From Parietichytrium sp. I65-24A (Eukaryota > Sar > Bigyra > Thraustochytrida > Thraustochytriidae), in contig BLSF01000026.1 of the NCBI GenBank assembly GCA_012862575.1, positions 448,657-512,656 on the forward strand: a stretch of DNA of 64,000 nucleotides, written 5' to 3'. A program made the position numbers and the translations under genes. The notes beneath the pieces are model-generated. The model had not been told where the DNA came from, searched no databases, and saw only the letters and a program-made list of their open reading frames with translations. Of the stretch, positions 21,264 to 31,333 are shown piece after piece (the first letter of the stretch is position 1; every line of letters begins with the position of its first letter).

Positions 21264-24251
21264 ATGAGCGGCGGGGTGGATGAGCTTGTGGAAAGTGGGG
21301 GAAACGAGAAGATTTTGAGCAATGCCGACAAGGCACAGCAGGAACCTCAAAAGATTGGGAAGCTCAAGGCTGGCGTTAGTAACGGAAGAGGCGGACCATC
21401 AATGCAAAAAAGCCGCTCTCTCCGGGAGATTGCGCCGATGCAAGGCTCCTCGACTGGTTATTTGAAGCAGTTGGCTGCCAGTATCCCCACTGACATGATC
21501 CAACTCGACGACTATTTACCGGACTTTGTCAAGAACTACACCCCGGCGTCCATGTCGCAACAGTCTGAGGCTCAGCAAAGAGACACCATCTTGTGTACTT
21601 CGCTTGAATTGGCAAAGGTTTACCACCGCGATGCTGGCTCTGTCTGCCGTGTTGGAAAAGAGTCTCTTTTGCTCCTAGTTGGTTACGCTGATGGTTTTCA
21701 CGTCTGGGACGTGAGCGAAGAACTAGCCGCAAAGGAGGTGACGTGCGTGCGCAACATGGGACCAATTTGGATATGCAAGTTGTTGAAAGATCCGGGCAAT
21801 GTCAAAAGCTTTCCTCAGGCAGAGCTCTCGCCTGAAGCGAAATCTCTCGCCAAGAGAATGAAGTCCGCTCGGCCATTATTGGCGCTAGTCAACACCGAAC
21901 AGGAGGATCCTCAGCCGAAAACTGCTTCGCCAAATGTTGTGCGTATCTACTCCCTTCGGACGCACAAAGCAATTCACCGCCTCAACTTTGATTCCAAAGT
22001 TCTCAAGGTCGAGTCCAATGACAAGATTGTTGCAGTTGGACTCCACTCGCGTATTTATGGCTTTGTGGCCGACACCTTGGAGCAAAAGTTTGCTGTGGAT
22101 TGCTATCCCTCACCGATTGCCAGCGCTGGCGTCTTTGCGTTGGGGGAACGCTGGATTGCATACCCTGGAGTGCGGAATGTAATTGGCTCACCGTACGACA
22201 TAAATGCGTCAGCAGATCTTTCAGCCTCGTCTGGGGGAGTAGGCGGTTCATCCACACCACGTGCTGTGTCAAACACGGATGATGAGCACAAGTGGGCCAA
22301 AAGTGTGACGAATGCGGCAAAGGACATTGCTGCGGGAATCTATTACCTTGGCGACCTCGGCCTTAAAAAAATTGAGGAGCAACGAAAAGGAAGTCTCGGA
22401 AAGGAGCAAAGTGCAGGTGCTATCGCTGGCACAGCTCCTGGGACAGCTCAAGAGCCCAGCTCTGCACAATCCAGATCGAGTCTCATTGCCGGGAAGAAGC
22501 AAACTGCTCGCAAAGAACGCGCACGAGAAGGGACTGGCTCTGTGGTCGTGTTGGACTTCACCAGCACGAACGGGTTGGTCGTGGCAAATTTTCAGTCGCA
22601 CCAGTCGCCCTTGCTTCACCTCGAATTTGACCCGACCGGCTCCTTGTTGGTTTCGAGCTCCCTGGAAGGACAAATTATAAAGGTTCACAAGATCTTTCCT
22701 CGAAACCCGAACGATCTTTCCACTGGGGCTGCAACACCTACTTCGACGCCTAGTCACCGACTTCTCTACAAACTCAACCGCGGATACACCCAGGCCGCAA
22801 TTCGACACGTGCGCTTTAGCACAGACCTGCGTTGGCTCGCCGTCACCTCTGCCAGAGGTACGACTCACGTGTTCGCCATCTCCCCGTGCGGAGGACAGGC
22901 AAATGCGCTTACTCACCCCGTTCACACCTCCTTCGCGGCGCCCAGCTCCTTCTCATTCTCATCGTCTCCTTCAAGTGCTCGCTCGGAGGAAGGATGGAAT
23001 ATCCGTGATCGCATCAAAAGCTTTTCTTCGTCGCTCACCGGCGCATCCCCCCCGAACGTATCGTCAACGTCATCTTCTTTGTCCACCTCGCTGGGGAGCA
23101 CATCAACACTGGGTTATTATATGGAAGGTGGCAATGCCCAGAGCGCGCATGGCAAACGTGGATCGGGCAAAGGGATCCCACTGTCCAAACCTGTTCGCGC
23201 GGTCTCAAGTCTTGCACCGTACGTGCTCCCAGGTGCCTGTGGACGCCAAGAAACGGTATCTGCGAATCCGCTTGCACGAGTGCGCCAGAAGCTGTACGCC
23301 AAGCCGATGCATCAACCAAAGTCAAATGCGGCAGATGGAGGCAAGGACCCCAGCAGCTATCACGATGAAGATATGCGGGCTACCTGGCAAAACGTCCCTG
23401 TCCCTGTCACCTCTATCTTTCGTGGAGCATATCTACTCCTAATGTCCTCCGGTGGCGTGTTGGAGCAATTCGAACTGATTCCAACGGTGTCAGAACGAGA
23501 CCAGCGAGAGTTACAGCTCCACACGCTTCCCACAAAGTGTTGGGAAGTCGCAAGACGTCGCTCATGGACTGAGTGTAAGCCTACACCGACGTGCACCTCA
23601 GTGTACCCCTCAATTCCAACGAGTAATAACTCGTCTTCACATGCCCCCACTGCTTCAGAGGTGCATAACATCGATGCATCCGGGGAGGACGACAAGAAGA
23701 GAGCCGGCTGGCTTTCCAACGTGGAAATTCAGTCTCACATGCAGCCGCTCACCCACATCTGGGCTGCTCCACAGTTCCGCTTTTGCGTATTTCAAGGCGT
23801 GGATGGAGACGATGATGAGGACGACTTTGACGACAATGACGGCGATGTGGCACCGCTGCCGCTCTACATCGAGACCGTTTCATCCGCCCCGATTGCTGTT
23901 CGAGGAGCGGGTCCCACGCCTTCTTTTAGCACGAGCAGAAGCGGGAGCGTGGACGATCAGAGCACGACACTAGAAGGCGAGGTAGGCGATGCAGCCGCCG
24001 TTAGGGACGACTCGCCCCTCGCCAATTTGCGAACTGCGATTGAAACCCCCGCAAGGTTTCAGGACCTGTACATACCAGACGATCAAGAAATTGATCAGCA
24101 TATTCTTGTTTTCGACGATGACATGCATGAAGACGAAGATCGCTCCCCGGTTGATGAAGCTCCGTTCGAGGAGGATGACATGGAGGATTTCGATGACGGT
24201 TTTGTCCTTCCGAACCCGACTTCCACTGAGAAGCGCAAGAAGCAAGAATAG
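21264..24251 (+). CDS. BCAS3-like WD40 protein (autophagy-related)
   Basis: The 995-residue product resembles the BCAS3/ATG18f-h group, WD40 proteins that bind phosphoinositides at phagophore membranes. Family blocks are clear: FHVWDVSEEL near 150, VVRIYSLRTHKAIHRL near 225, VVVLDF and SPLLHLEFDPTGSLLVSSS at about 425-475, and AAIRHVRFSTDLRWLAVTS followed by GTTHVFAI at about 510-545, the hallmark of the BCAS3 domain. Regions between are serine-rich (570-620), and the C terminus is highly acidic (EEDDMEDFDDGF). The FRRG-type lipid motif of classical PROPPINs is not apparent. ATG at 21264 is first in frame and no intron is needed. It is convergent with the TFIIIC gene, 390 bp away. Confidence 0.85.
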   Translation: MSGGVDELVESGGNEKILSNADKAQQEPQKIGKLKAGVSNGRGGPSMQKSRSLREIAPMQGSSTGYLKQLAASIPTDMIQLDDYLPDFVKNYTPASMSQQSEAQQRDTILCTSLELAKVYHRDAGSVCRVGKESLLLLVGYADGFHVWDVSEELAAKEVTCVRNMGPIWICKLLKDPGNVKSFPQAELSPEAKSLAKRMKSARPLLALVNTEQEDPQPKTASPNVVRIYSLRTHKAIHRLNFDSKVLKVESNDKIVAVGLHSRIYGFVADTLEQKFAVDCYPSPIASAGVFALGERWIAYPGVRNVIGSPYDINASADLSASSGGVGGSSTPRAVSNTDDEHKWAKSVTNAAKDIAAGIYYLGDLGLKKIEEQRKGSLGKEQSAGAIAGTAPGTAQEPSSAQSRSSLIAGKKQTARKERAREGTGSVVVLDFTSTNGLVVANFQSHQSPLLHLEFDPTGSLLVSSSLEGQIIKVHKIFPRNPNDLSTGAATPTSTPSHRLLYKLNRGYTQAAIRHVRFSTDLRWLAVTSARGTTHVFAISPCGGQANALTHPVHTSFAAPSSFSFSSSPSSARSEEGWNIRDRIKSFSSSLTGASPPNVSSTSSSLSTSLGSTSTLGYYMEGGNAQSAHGKRGSGKGIPLSKPVRAVSSLAPYVLPGACGRQETVSANPLARVRQKLYAKPMHQPKSNAADGGKDPSSYHDEDMRATWQNVPVPVTSIFRGAYLLLMSSGGVLEQFELIPTVSERDQRELQLHTLPTKCWEVARRRSWTECKPTPTCTSVYPSIPTSNNSSSHAPTASEVHNIDASGEDDKKRAGWLSNVEIQSHMQPLTHIWAAPQFRFCVFQGVDGDDDEDDFDDNDGDVAPLPLYIETVSSAPIAVRGAGPTPSFSTSRSGSVDDQSTTLEGEVGDAAAVRDDSPLANLRTAIETPARFQDLYIPDDQEIDQHILVFDDDMHEDEDRSPVDEAPFEEDDMEDFDDGFVLPNPTSTEKRKKQE

Positions 24252-24641
24252 TCTTTTGTAAATAGTCTCCGAATGTTGAAATGAAAATGGAGACACGGCA
24301 TCACTTGCCTGTTCTTTTGCGCAAGCAAGTGTTGAGACGTAAACATAAAATTCTGAAAAATGAAAAAAGAAAACGCAAAAGAGGAAAGAAAACTTTGGAT
24401 TTGAATGTGGCAGAGGAGGGGTTAAGACAGTCGAATCTTGTTCATGACGCGAACAATGTTGCCAATCTCGAGAAAACCAAAAGCATACCTCTTTTGCACC
24501 TGAAGAAGCGATCCAAGTGTAACTTTTCATTTCATTAAACTTTTAAGTAAAACGCTCTAGAGTGAAGGCTACCTTGGTCACAAATCGAGCTGAGAGGCAA
24601 TGTGGGGAGGCAACAACTCCCAACCTGAAGGCGCAACCGAG
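24252..24641. other. Convergent 3' intergenic space
   Basis: The 390 bp between two stop codons hold the A-rich 3' regions of both genes and nothing else that I can identify. Confidence 0.6.
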
Positions 24642-26792
24642 TTAAAAGTCGCCATCGTCCTCGTCGTCATCGACGTCATCTAAATCGTTAAAGCCTTCAT
24701 CATCACTCGATCTGTTCTGCTCTCCTTTGCCATCATCCACCTCTCCAGGGATGGCATACGCGTCGTACATGTCCAAGTCTGCAGCATTCATTGATGGCTC
24801 GTTCTGCATGCTTGTACCGACATCTCCGACTCCAAAGCCCTCCTCTGCGTTTCGCCGGCGCCGCTTCGTTTGCGGCTCGATAGTTTTAGGAGGTTCGTCA
24901 ATTTCCCATGAGGTCGGGTCGAAGGGTTCCGTATTTCCATTTACAATGTGTGTCGGGAGTTTGGCCGGGTCTTTGACTATGTCAAGTTCTTGGAGCGCTG
25001 TTTCGATGAGTTTATACAAGCGGAGACGGATTTTGGCCTGCACTGCTTCGGAGAACCAGCCTAATTTTGGCGTACACTTTGACAAAACATTCCGCTATTT
25101 TCATTTCTCAAAAATGTTAGACACCGTATTCTGTCAAGAGTAGAGCGCCAAAAGTCAAGTCCTTACCTTGCAAAGCTCGCGAATCTCCATGTCCCGAATC
25201 TCCCCGAGTTGAACGCGATTGAATCCTCGCAAGGCAATACCGCTCACAACCACAGGGTTGATCGCTGAAAATTGTTCCAATGCCCGATTCCATTCCTTGT
25301 CTAACCTGTACATAATCTGTGAACAGACGCCCGATTGGTTAGAAGAACGGTGATAACCTACTTGTCGGTCGTGCGAGTCTTTTTAGAGGAAACGCAGGGC
25401 AACTCACCGTTTGGTATTTGCTCGTGTTGCGATCCACTCTTGGGTCGAAGCCGAGTTGGACAAGCAGAGTTCCAAACGGCCCGGTCTTCACCTTGTATGC
25501 TACGTATGCAAGGCTCTTCATCACATCTTTTTCCCTATCGGCAGGAAAGCGCAATAGCAAAGAATCTTTCATCCAGCAGGGCTGTTTCTCGAAAATGCTC
25601 ACTAGTTCCTCCACAAGATTTCTCTCTTCAGGGTGCAGGTCGTCAGGAATTCCTTGCCCACGTGGAATTGACTTTGCTGCACTATCCAGGGTGACTTCAA
25701 TAATGGGTGTTGACCCATTATCCTCAGTCGCCTCTGGGCCAGCCGGCGCCGAGCCCAAAGCGCCTGCCACCGTGGCGGCCATACGCGCCTGCTTGTCGTC
25801 ACCAAACTCAAAGCTTGGGTAAGGGACCGAGGGAGCAAAATAAGCTGGCGGAACGTAGAGAGCTTTGCGAACACTGTAAGGATTTGCCACTTTGGACCAG
25901 TTCGTCACAGCCATGGCCGATGGCAAGCGGTCCTGTAAAACCTCTGCGAGGCCAGGGTTATCCGGCACTTTGTCAGATTCCAATGGCCCTGGACGATACA
26001 CGAAATCACAAAGGTTCTGGAATGTATGATACTTGTCCACCACGCCGACAACCTTCGCGCTGTGAACCACTTTCGTTTTTCGCGATCTCTTTACCTTGAT
26101 GACGACGGGAGTCCTGTCGTTCAGCAGGGTGGAGTCCACGATCGAGTGTGACATTGGCGTTTCGGGCTGCAGCCACATGTTAATGGACCCTGACTGCACC
26201 GCACTGTGGTCCTCTGCTCCATCTTCGAGTAAAGAGTTCAGTTTTTCATGAAAGACTGCCTTGTCCAACGTCGACTGGCCTCCTAGCAAACCGAGAACTT
26301 TTCTCTGTGCGCCATCGGCTCGAATTTTGAAAGGTACCTATCTCAACGAACATTAACGACACCCACCATTCCCATCACGAGCAACAACATTCGCAATAGA
26401 TCCATCGAATGGGCCACGACATAGCACACGAAAGAAAGCCCCATTCACATGGCGAAGCAAACACACAAACAGTTCCGTACCATCGAAACGAGAAGTTCAT
26501 AAGCCACCCGAATTACCAATTCATGCAATCCTTCCACCTCTCACACCCCACTACATTACTCCAACAGCAAAGCAAAGCAAAGCAAAGCAAATCAAAGCAA
26601 ATTAAATCAAAGCAAATCAAAGCAAATCAAATCAAAGCAAAGCAAATCAAAGCAAAGCAAATCAAAGAACGTCTTCACTTGATTCATTCTCAATCAAACG
26701 CATCCCACACAAACTTCTTCTCTCCTTGTCCTCTCAAAAGCAACCTCACTCACCTCCACTGCTAGTATCTCCGGTCGCGCAGATTTGTCCAT
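24642..26792 (-). CDS. Transcription factor IIIC subunit 5 (tau95/GTF3C5-like)
   Basis: This subunit of TFIIIC helps recognise A-box promoters of tRNA genes for RNA polymerase III. Four exons join in phase 0: 26754-26792 (MDKSARPEILAVE), 25408-26337, 25167-25316 and 24642-25094. Introns are 26338-26753 (416 bp), 25317-25407 (91 bp) and 25095-25166 (72 bp). The joined 523-residue protein has family blocks: a short start leading to VPFKIR, LQPETPMSHSIVDS with VVIKVKRSRK, FQNLCDFVYRP, the FGTLLVQLGFDPRVDRNTSK block (GPFRCLWVRFGYDPRK in animals), REL followed by CTPKLGWFS, and an acidic C-terminal tail ending DDDEDDGDF. Intron 1 carries a 100-bp simple repeat. The match is by pattern recalled from animal and yeast relatives. 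Confidence 0.88.
26567..26668. repeat. AAAGC/AAATC pentamer array inside intron 1 of the TFIIIC5 gene
   Basis: About 20 units of CAAAG or CAAAT fill 102 bp of the first intron. In the sense RNA this is a U/G-rich tract of UUUGC and UUUGA units. It lies within the longest intron of the window. Confidence 0.9.
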
Positions 26793-27501
26793 GCCTCGAG
26801 TAGAAGTTGCTACCTGAATCGATAAGAGAGGGGTGCGCGGACTTGTTTACTGGGCTGCGAGGACACCTCTCTGCATTTTTCCCTCTGTCGAAAAATGTCT
26901 CTCGTAGTACTGCGTCCCGTTAGCTACCAATAACAGTAAAGTAAGACAAAACCGCCATAATGCTGGTGTTCATCTCCTTATGGTTTTTTGCGGAATTAAT
27001 TCTCATTCTTCTTCCGTCTTACAGTTGAATAGGATGGCTAACCAATTCCATAGTTATTCTATCCCCTAAACAGGTGGGTGTAGTCAAGCCCTCTTCACAA
27101 AAAACTGGAAACGATACAAGCCGATAAGCAACATGGAGAACAACGAACTACTCCGAGCGGTAAGAAGCCTCTACCGATGCGACTAATAGTTGCATATGTA
27201 CATACCGGTACGTGTATCGGAGGAAAAGTATCCAAGATTTTCCAACATTGTCACTATTGTCACAGTGTGAAAGTGAAAGTGAAAGTGAAAGTGTCCTCAA
27301 CCGAAGAATTCGTGGAATGCTGTAGTACAGTATTGGAGGACATTACTGTTAACTAAATAGTGCGCGGACGCTTTGACTGTCGTTGATTGTTTGATTGTGC
27401 TACTGCGGTTGACTTGGACGCTCAAAGAGACAGATAGATAGATAGGCTTTTAGAGAGAGAAAGTTGAAAGTCTGGGTCGGCGGAAGAAGAGCTGCTTCGA
27501 G
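26793..27501. other. Divergent intergenic region
   Basis: This is the shared upstream space of the TFIIIC5 and transglutaminase-like genes. It holds a GTGAAA hexamer array at 27266-27294 and no gene. Confidence 0.55.
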
Positions 27502-28545
27502 ATGAAGTTTGCAAAGCTTGCTTTTGGGATTCTGGCGAGTGCGGGATTGTGCTCTGGGGAACAGAGGGAGGAGCTGGAACTGCGAAATGTGGAGTTTGAC
27601 AGATTGAGGGATCAAAGATGGAGGGATTTGTCTGCCGAGGTTGCGCGGATTGTGGAGGAGGAGGCTTTAGAAGAGCTCGAGCATGTGAAGGAGCAAGTCC
27701 GTGTCGGGGCAGAATACCTCGTTTCATTCATGCCGGAAGATGATATCTTGAAGGTGTCCCCGCAGTACATTGCGAAGAACGTAATGTATGCCTTCTTGGC
27801 CAGGGTCAAGTACTGGAATAGGTGGGGCAAGTCCATTCCGTGGGCTGTGTTCTTGAACGATGTCTTGCCGTATGCCACGCTCACGGAACCCAGAGACGAT
27901 TGGCGCGGCGAGTTCTACGAATACATGAGCAAGCAGGTTGAAGGGTGCGAAACTAGCTCGTGTGCTGCCTTAAAGCTGAACAACGTCTCATGGGCAATTG
28001 TGGACCCCCCGATCATCTATGTCGCTGCAAAAGCCAACGGGCTCAACAGCTACTCGCCTTTCCAGACGATGCGCCGCCACAACTCTTCGTGCACGGGCCT
28101 CTCAATCTTTCTCATCGACGCGCTTAGAAGCGTCGGCATTCCTGCGCGTATTGCTGGTGTACCGCACTGGAACAAAGGTCCGAAGGTCTGTCCAAACGGC
28201 GATGCTGATCCAGAGTGTGGGAATCACAACTGGGTGGAGGCGTTTCTTGACGGCGAGTGGCATTTCTTGGACCAGCGGGGGGCAATCAACGAATTGGACG
28301 TGGGCTGGTTCTACCCAACAGACACTGACATGCAAGTGCACAGCGTACAAGGACAATATAACCACTCAATATTCTCGAGCAGCTGGGCGCCTACTTTTGC
28401 GCTCCATGCGCTTCGCATCCCCGAGTACAGCGGCTTTGACACTTTCGACCACTTTCCTCTGGCCTGGGACTGGAATTGCCGCACTGTGCCAGCTTGGGAG
28501 TCAACGGGATGGTACCTCTCGAAGTCTGCGGACAACCAAACCTAA
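27502..28545 (+). CDS. Secreted transglutaminase-like (papain-fold) protein
   Basis: A signal peptide MKFAKLAFGILASAGLCSG starts this 347-residue protein. Residues 190-300 form a transglutaminase-core fold with the triad Cys197 in SSCTGLS, His242 in GNHNWVEAF and Asp257 in WHFLDQRG. The segment DALRSVGIPARIAGVP is the family block behind the nucleophile. Members cross-link or cleave amide bonds in proteins. A leading acidic helical region (25-90) may be a prodomain. Extra cysteines around CPNGDADPECG could form a disulfide next to the catalytic histidine. Substrate and true activity (ligase or protease) are unknown. No intron is needed; the next gene starts 680 bp downstream on the same strand. 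Confidence 0.88.
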   Translation: MKFAKLAFGILASAGLCSGEQREELELRNVEFDRLRDQRWRDLSAEVARIVEEEALEELEHVKEQVRVGAEYLVSFMPEDDILKVSPQYIAKNVMYAFLARVKYWNRWGKSIPWAVFLNDVLPYATLTEPRDDWRGEFYEYMSKQVEGCETSSCAALKLNNVSWAIVDPPIIYVAAKANGLNSYSPFQTMRRHNSSCTGLSIFLIDALRSVGIPARIAGVPHWNKGPKVCPNGDADPECGNHNWVEAFLDGEWHFLDQRGAINELDVGWFYPTDTDMQVHSVQGQYNHSIFSSSWAPTFALHALRIPEYSGFDTFDHFPLAWDWNCRTVPAWESTGWYLSKSADNQT

Positions 28546-29225
28546 CAGTACGTTTTCAGCAGGCCGGTAATCGAGTAGGTACCATAGATGGCAGCATCAG
28601 TCCAATTATCCCGCGTGAACTAATTGTAAAACCAATGTGGGGTCCAAGCTGCTGCAGAATATCTCTTGGTCCCAATGCGCCAAGATAATCTTTCGCAGCT
28701 GGATGCCAGTCCTTCTCTTCATCCATTTTTTTCAGAGCGAACTTAAACCGCAAAGCAGATTCACTTTCAATCTCACACCCCGACGACAGCCTCGCTGTTC
28801 GACGATACGTTGGAAAGCTTGAGCATCGTCAGCTTGCCAATCGGCTCGCTCATCCTGTCAGCACTGTCAGCCATAATACAGCACAAACTACATCATCAGC
28901 CTATTTCAATTTGATTGACTGTGAACTTACTTCAACTTTCCCAAACTACCAACAGTCACAACTACAAAGCAGAGGCAGAAGGCGCAGCGTCCGCGTGCAC
29001 ATCGCCAAATTCAGAATCGTACGCCGCGTACGCTCTGCAAAATCCCTTCGTCGGACGAGCCCGCAGCGCTTTGTGGGGAAACGATTGCTGTCCGAGTGGT
29101 CTCGAAACCTACAGATCAATAAGAAAGGTTGGATTCTCTCATATTCTCGCTCTTTTGCCCAGTGGTCGCGCGGCTAGACTGCTTTAAGCGTGCTAGTAGA
29201 GGCAGCAGGTATAAGCGCGGAGAGC
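28546..29225. other. Intergenic
   Basis: No gene. It includes TTCACAGTCAATC on the minus strand at 28913-28925, a 13-mer also present upstream of the TPR/IQ/LRR gene (35766-35778). Confidence 0.5.
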
Positions 29226-31154
29226 ATGCGCTCGCGACGGCCGATACCGGCGCAGGATAGGGTGTTGCTGTCGACATGGGAGAAATGGTCGGCGTATGGG
29301 CGGTTCCCGTACAAGATGGTCCTGCACGTGGTGCTGGTGGCGCTCACAACGTGGCAAGTGGTCCGCTTTAACACCAAAGATGCGGCCTATGTGCGTGCGG
29401 CGCACAGGAATTGGTACTACTATTTCTTTCCGGCGGAGTATGACTTCCAAAGCCGCAACTTTTATCTGTACACTGTCAATGATACGGCGGCGGCAGTGGC
29501 GCGCTTGGAGAACAGCTTCCAGCGTATAGTGACATCTTCCGTGGACCATCTGAGCCACACTAGCGAGCTTGATGGGACGTGCATTCATGCAAACCACTGC
29601 ACGGACGGGAGAGTACAGGTTAGGAGATTTCCAGAAGCCCCGAGGAAGATGTTTCACGAGGGTGCCGCACTAAGCGATGTTGAGGATAGCATTGTGCAAG
29701 AGCAGTTTTGGATAAACTCCACGAGCCTCGGGCGGTTCGATGAGCGAATCCATAGCTATGCAGAGCTGAGCGACTATATACAGTCTTTGGTGTCCATGGA
29801 GGTTACGTATTACCTGGTGGCCCACGGCGTGCAACACACCGGGCGTGAGTGCCTGATCTGGGAGATAGGCATCGTATTCGACTTTGAGCAGCGAGGGCAG
29901 ATCAACATGCTCATGAAGAGCACAATTGTTGGCGCGTGCAGGTCAGAATCAACTTGGTACGACATGCTTCGTCACACCGTACACATTTTGAATCTGTCCA
30001 TCCTTTGCCTTTCCTTGCTGAGCTTTGTTCTAAGTGTTAGGTCTGTGTACAAATCCGCTATCCTTCTCTTTCGCTTCGAACGAAGGCTCAAGAGGCGGCT
30101 TAGGGAAAACAACTTCCGAGGACCGCCTCGGTATCAATCCAGCGCGAGCGAGATATCACAAGGGGCGGCGGACCTCCATGGGTCGCAAAACAGCGGAGCT
30201 CGAACACCAATGCTGGGCCAGCGTGGCGACGATGACTATGCGGCGAGGTTCGCTGGCTTGTCGTTCACGGACAAGGTGCGATTCTTCAATTTGTGGTTTG
30301 CACTGACGGCGGTGGCATCCATAATCAACATGTTTAATTCTATGACGGGACTGTTGTGGGACAGGCAATACATGCCACCAGGAACCTGGGAGAAATTTTT
30401 TGTGGGTATTGGCTGTTCTCTACTCTGGATCAACTTGATCGCTTACTTGACTCACAAGCCTTCGTATTATACGATTGTGCTTACCTTATCCCGGGCAATT
30501 CCTCGCGTAACTCGTTTCCTCCTCGGAGTGTTGCCTATCCTGCTGAGCTACGCTCTATTTGGCATGCTATATTTTGGCGACCATTCAGAGAGGTTTGGAA
30601 GTTTCGGAAACTCTATGATCACCTTGTTCGCGGTGCTGAACGGCGATGTGATTCGGGAGACGTTCATGGACCTCCTGTCCTTTTACCCAATTGTTAGCCA
30701 AATATACTTGTACAGCTTCATCTGCCTCTTCATATACGTGGTGCTGAATGTCTTCATCGCAATCGTGGAAGAGTCTTTCTTCTCGACCCGGGCGAAGGCG
30801 AGAAGTCTTGAGCAGTTTGCGAAACTAGTCAAGGAGGATGAAGACGAAGAAAGCACAGGCAGAAGGTCATCTTCTCTTAGCGAATCGCATTTGCGCTCTG
30901 AAGGTGTCATGGGAGACGGCGAAGCCGGAGATACACACGGCGAGACCGCTGTGGGGGACGGCCCAGCACCAACTCTATCAGTCCAGAGAGATTATAACAC
31001 CTTCAATTCTCAAGCTTCCGAAGTTGTTAGCCAGGGCCTTCACTTGAGGCGAGGCTCCATAGAGTGGCAGGACGATGCGGAGAGTAGCCAGGAGCAGCGC
31101 AGACTTCAATGGTTCCGGGAAATCTTGCGGGAGCTAGAAGAAGGCGAGGAGTAG
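29226..31154 (+). CDS. Mucolipin-type TRP cation channel (TRPML-like)
   Basis: The 642-residue protein has the TRPML layout. A short cytosolic start leads to TM1 (about 30-47). A lumenal domain of about 190 residues has paired cysteines (CIHANHC, and GRECLIW with a later GAC), then TM2 to TM6 follow, and an acidic cytosolic tail. The pore loop reads FAVLNGDVIRETF at about 468-480, equal to the NGD selectivity filter of mucolipins. The first ATG in frame is 29226. In animals these channels release calcium from lysosomes under phosphoinositide control; in a protist the contractile vacuole, lysosome or flagellum are possible sites. It carries no EF hand, unlike many polycystins. It is convergent with CFAP299, 180 bp away. 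Confidence 0.88.
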   Translation: MRSRRPIPAQDRVLLSTWEKWSAYGRFPYKMVLHVVLVALTTWQVVRFNTKDAAYVRAAHRNWYYYFFPAEYDFQSRNFYLYTVNDTAAAVARLENSFQRIVTSSVDHLSHTSELDGTCIHANHCTDGRVQVRRFPEAPRKMFHEGAALSDVEDSIVQEQFWINSTSLGRFDERIHSYAELSDYIQSLVSMEVTYYLVAHGVQHTGRECLIWEIGIVFDFEQRGQINMLMKSTIVGACRSESTWYDMLRHTVHILNLSILCLSLLSFVLSVRSVYKSAILLFRFERRLKRRLRENNFRGPPRYQSSASEISQGAADLHGSQNSGARTPMLGQRGDDDYAARFAGLSFTDKVRFFNLWFALTAVASIINMFNSMTGLLWDRQYMPPGTWEKFFVGIGCSLLWINLIAYLTHKPSYYTIVLTLSRAIPRVTRFLLGVLPILLSYALFGMLYFGDHSERFGSFGNSMITLFAVLNGDVIRETFMDLLSFYPIVSQIYLYSFICLFIYVVLNVFIAIVEESFFSTRAKARSLEQFAKLVKEDEDEESTGRRSSSLSESHLRSEGVMGDGEAGDTHGETAVGDGPAPTLSVQRDYNTFNSQASEVVSQGLHLRRGSIEWQDDAESSQEQRRLQWFREILRELEEGEE

Positions 31155-31333
31155 TTGCACGAAGAGCACCTCACCGACACTTTCTAAGAAGTGTAAAGCA
31201 CCGTGTGTTGCCTCGAGCATCTCGTCAGTAGCAGAGGTTCGGGGTGTGCAAGAAGTGTGCTTACGCAATAGCGAGACAGAGGACATTTTAACTGAAATAA
31301 TTGAAGGACACAAGAACTGTTTTTTATTAATAC

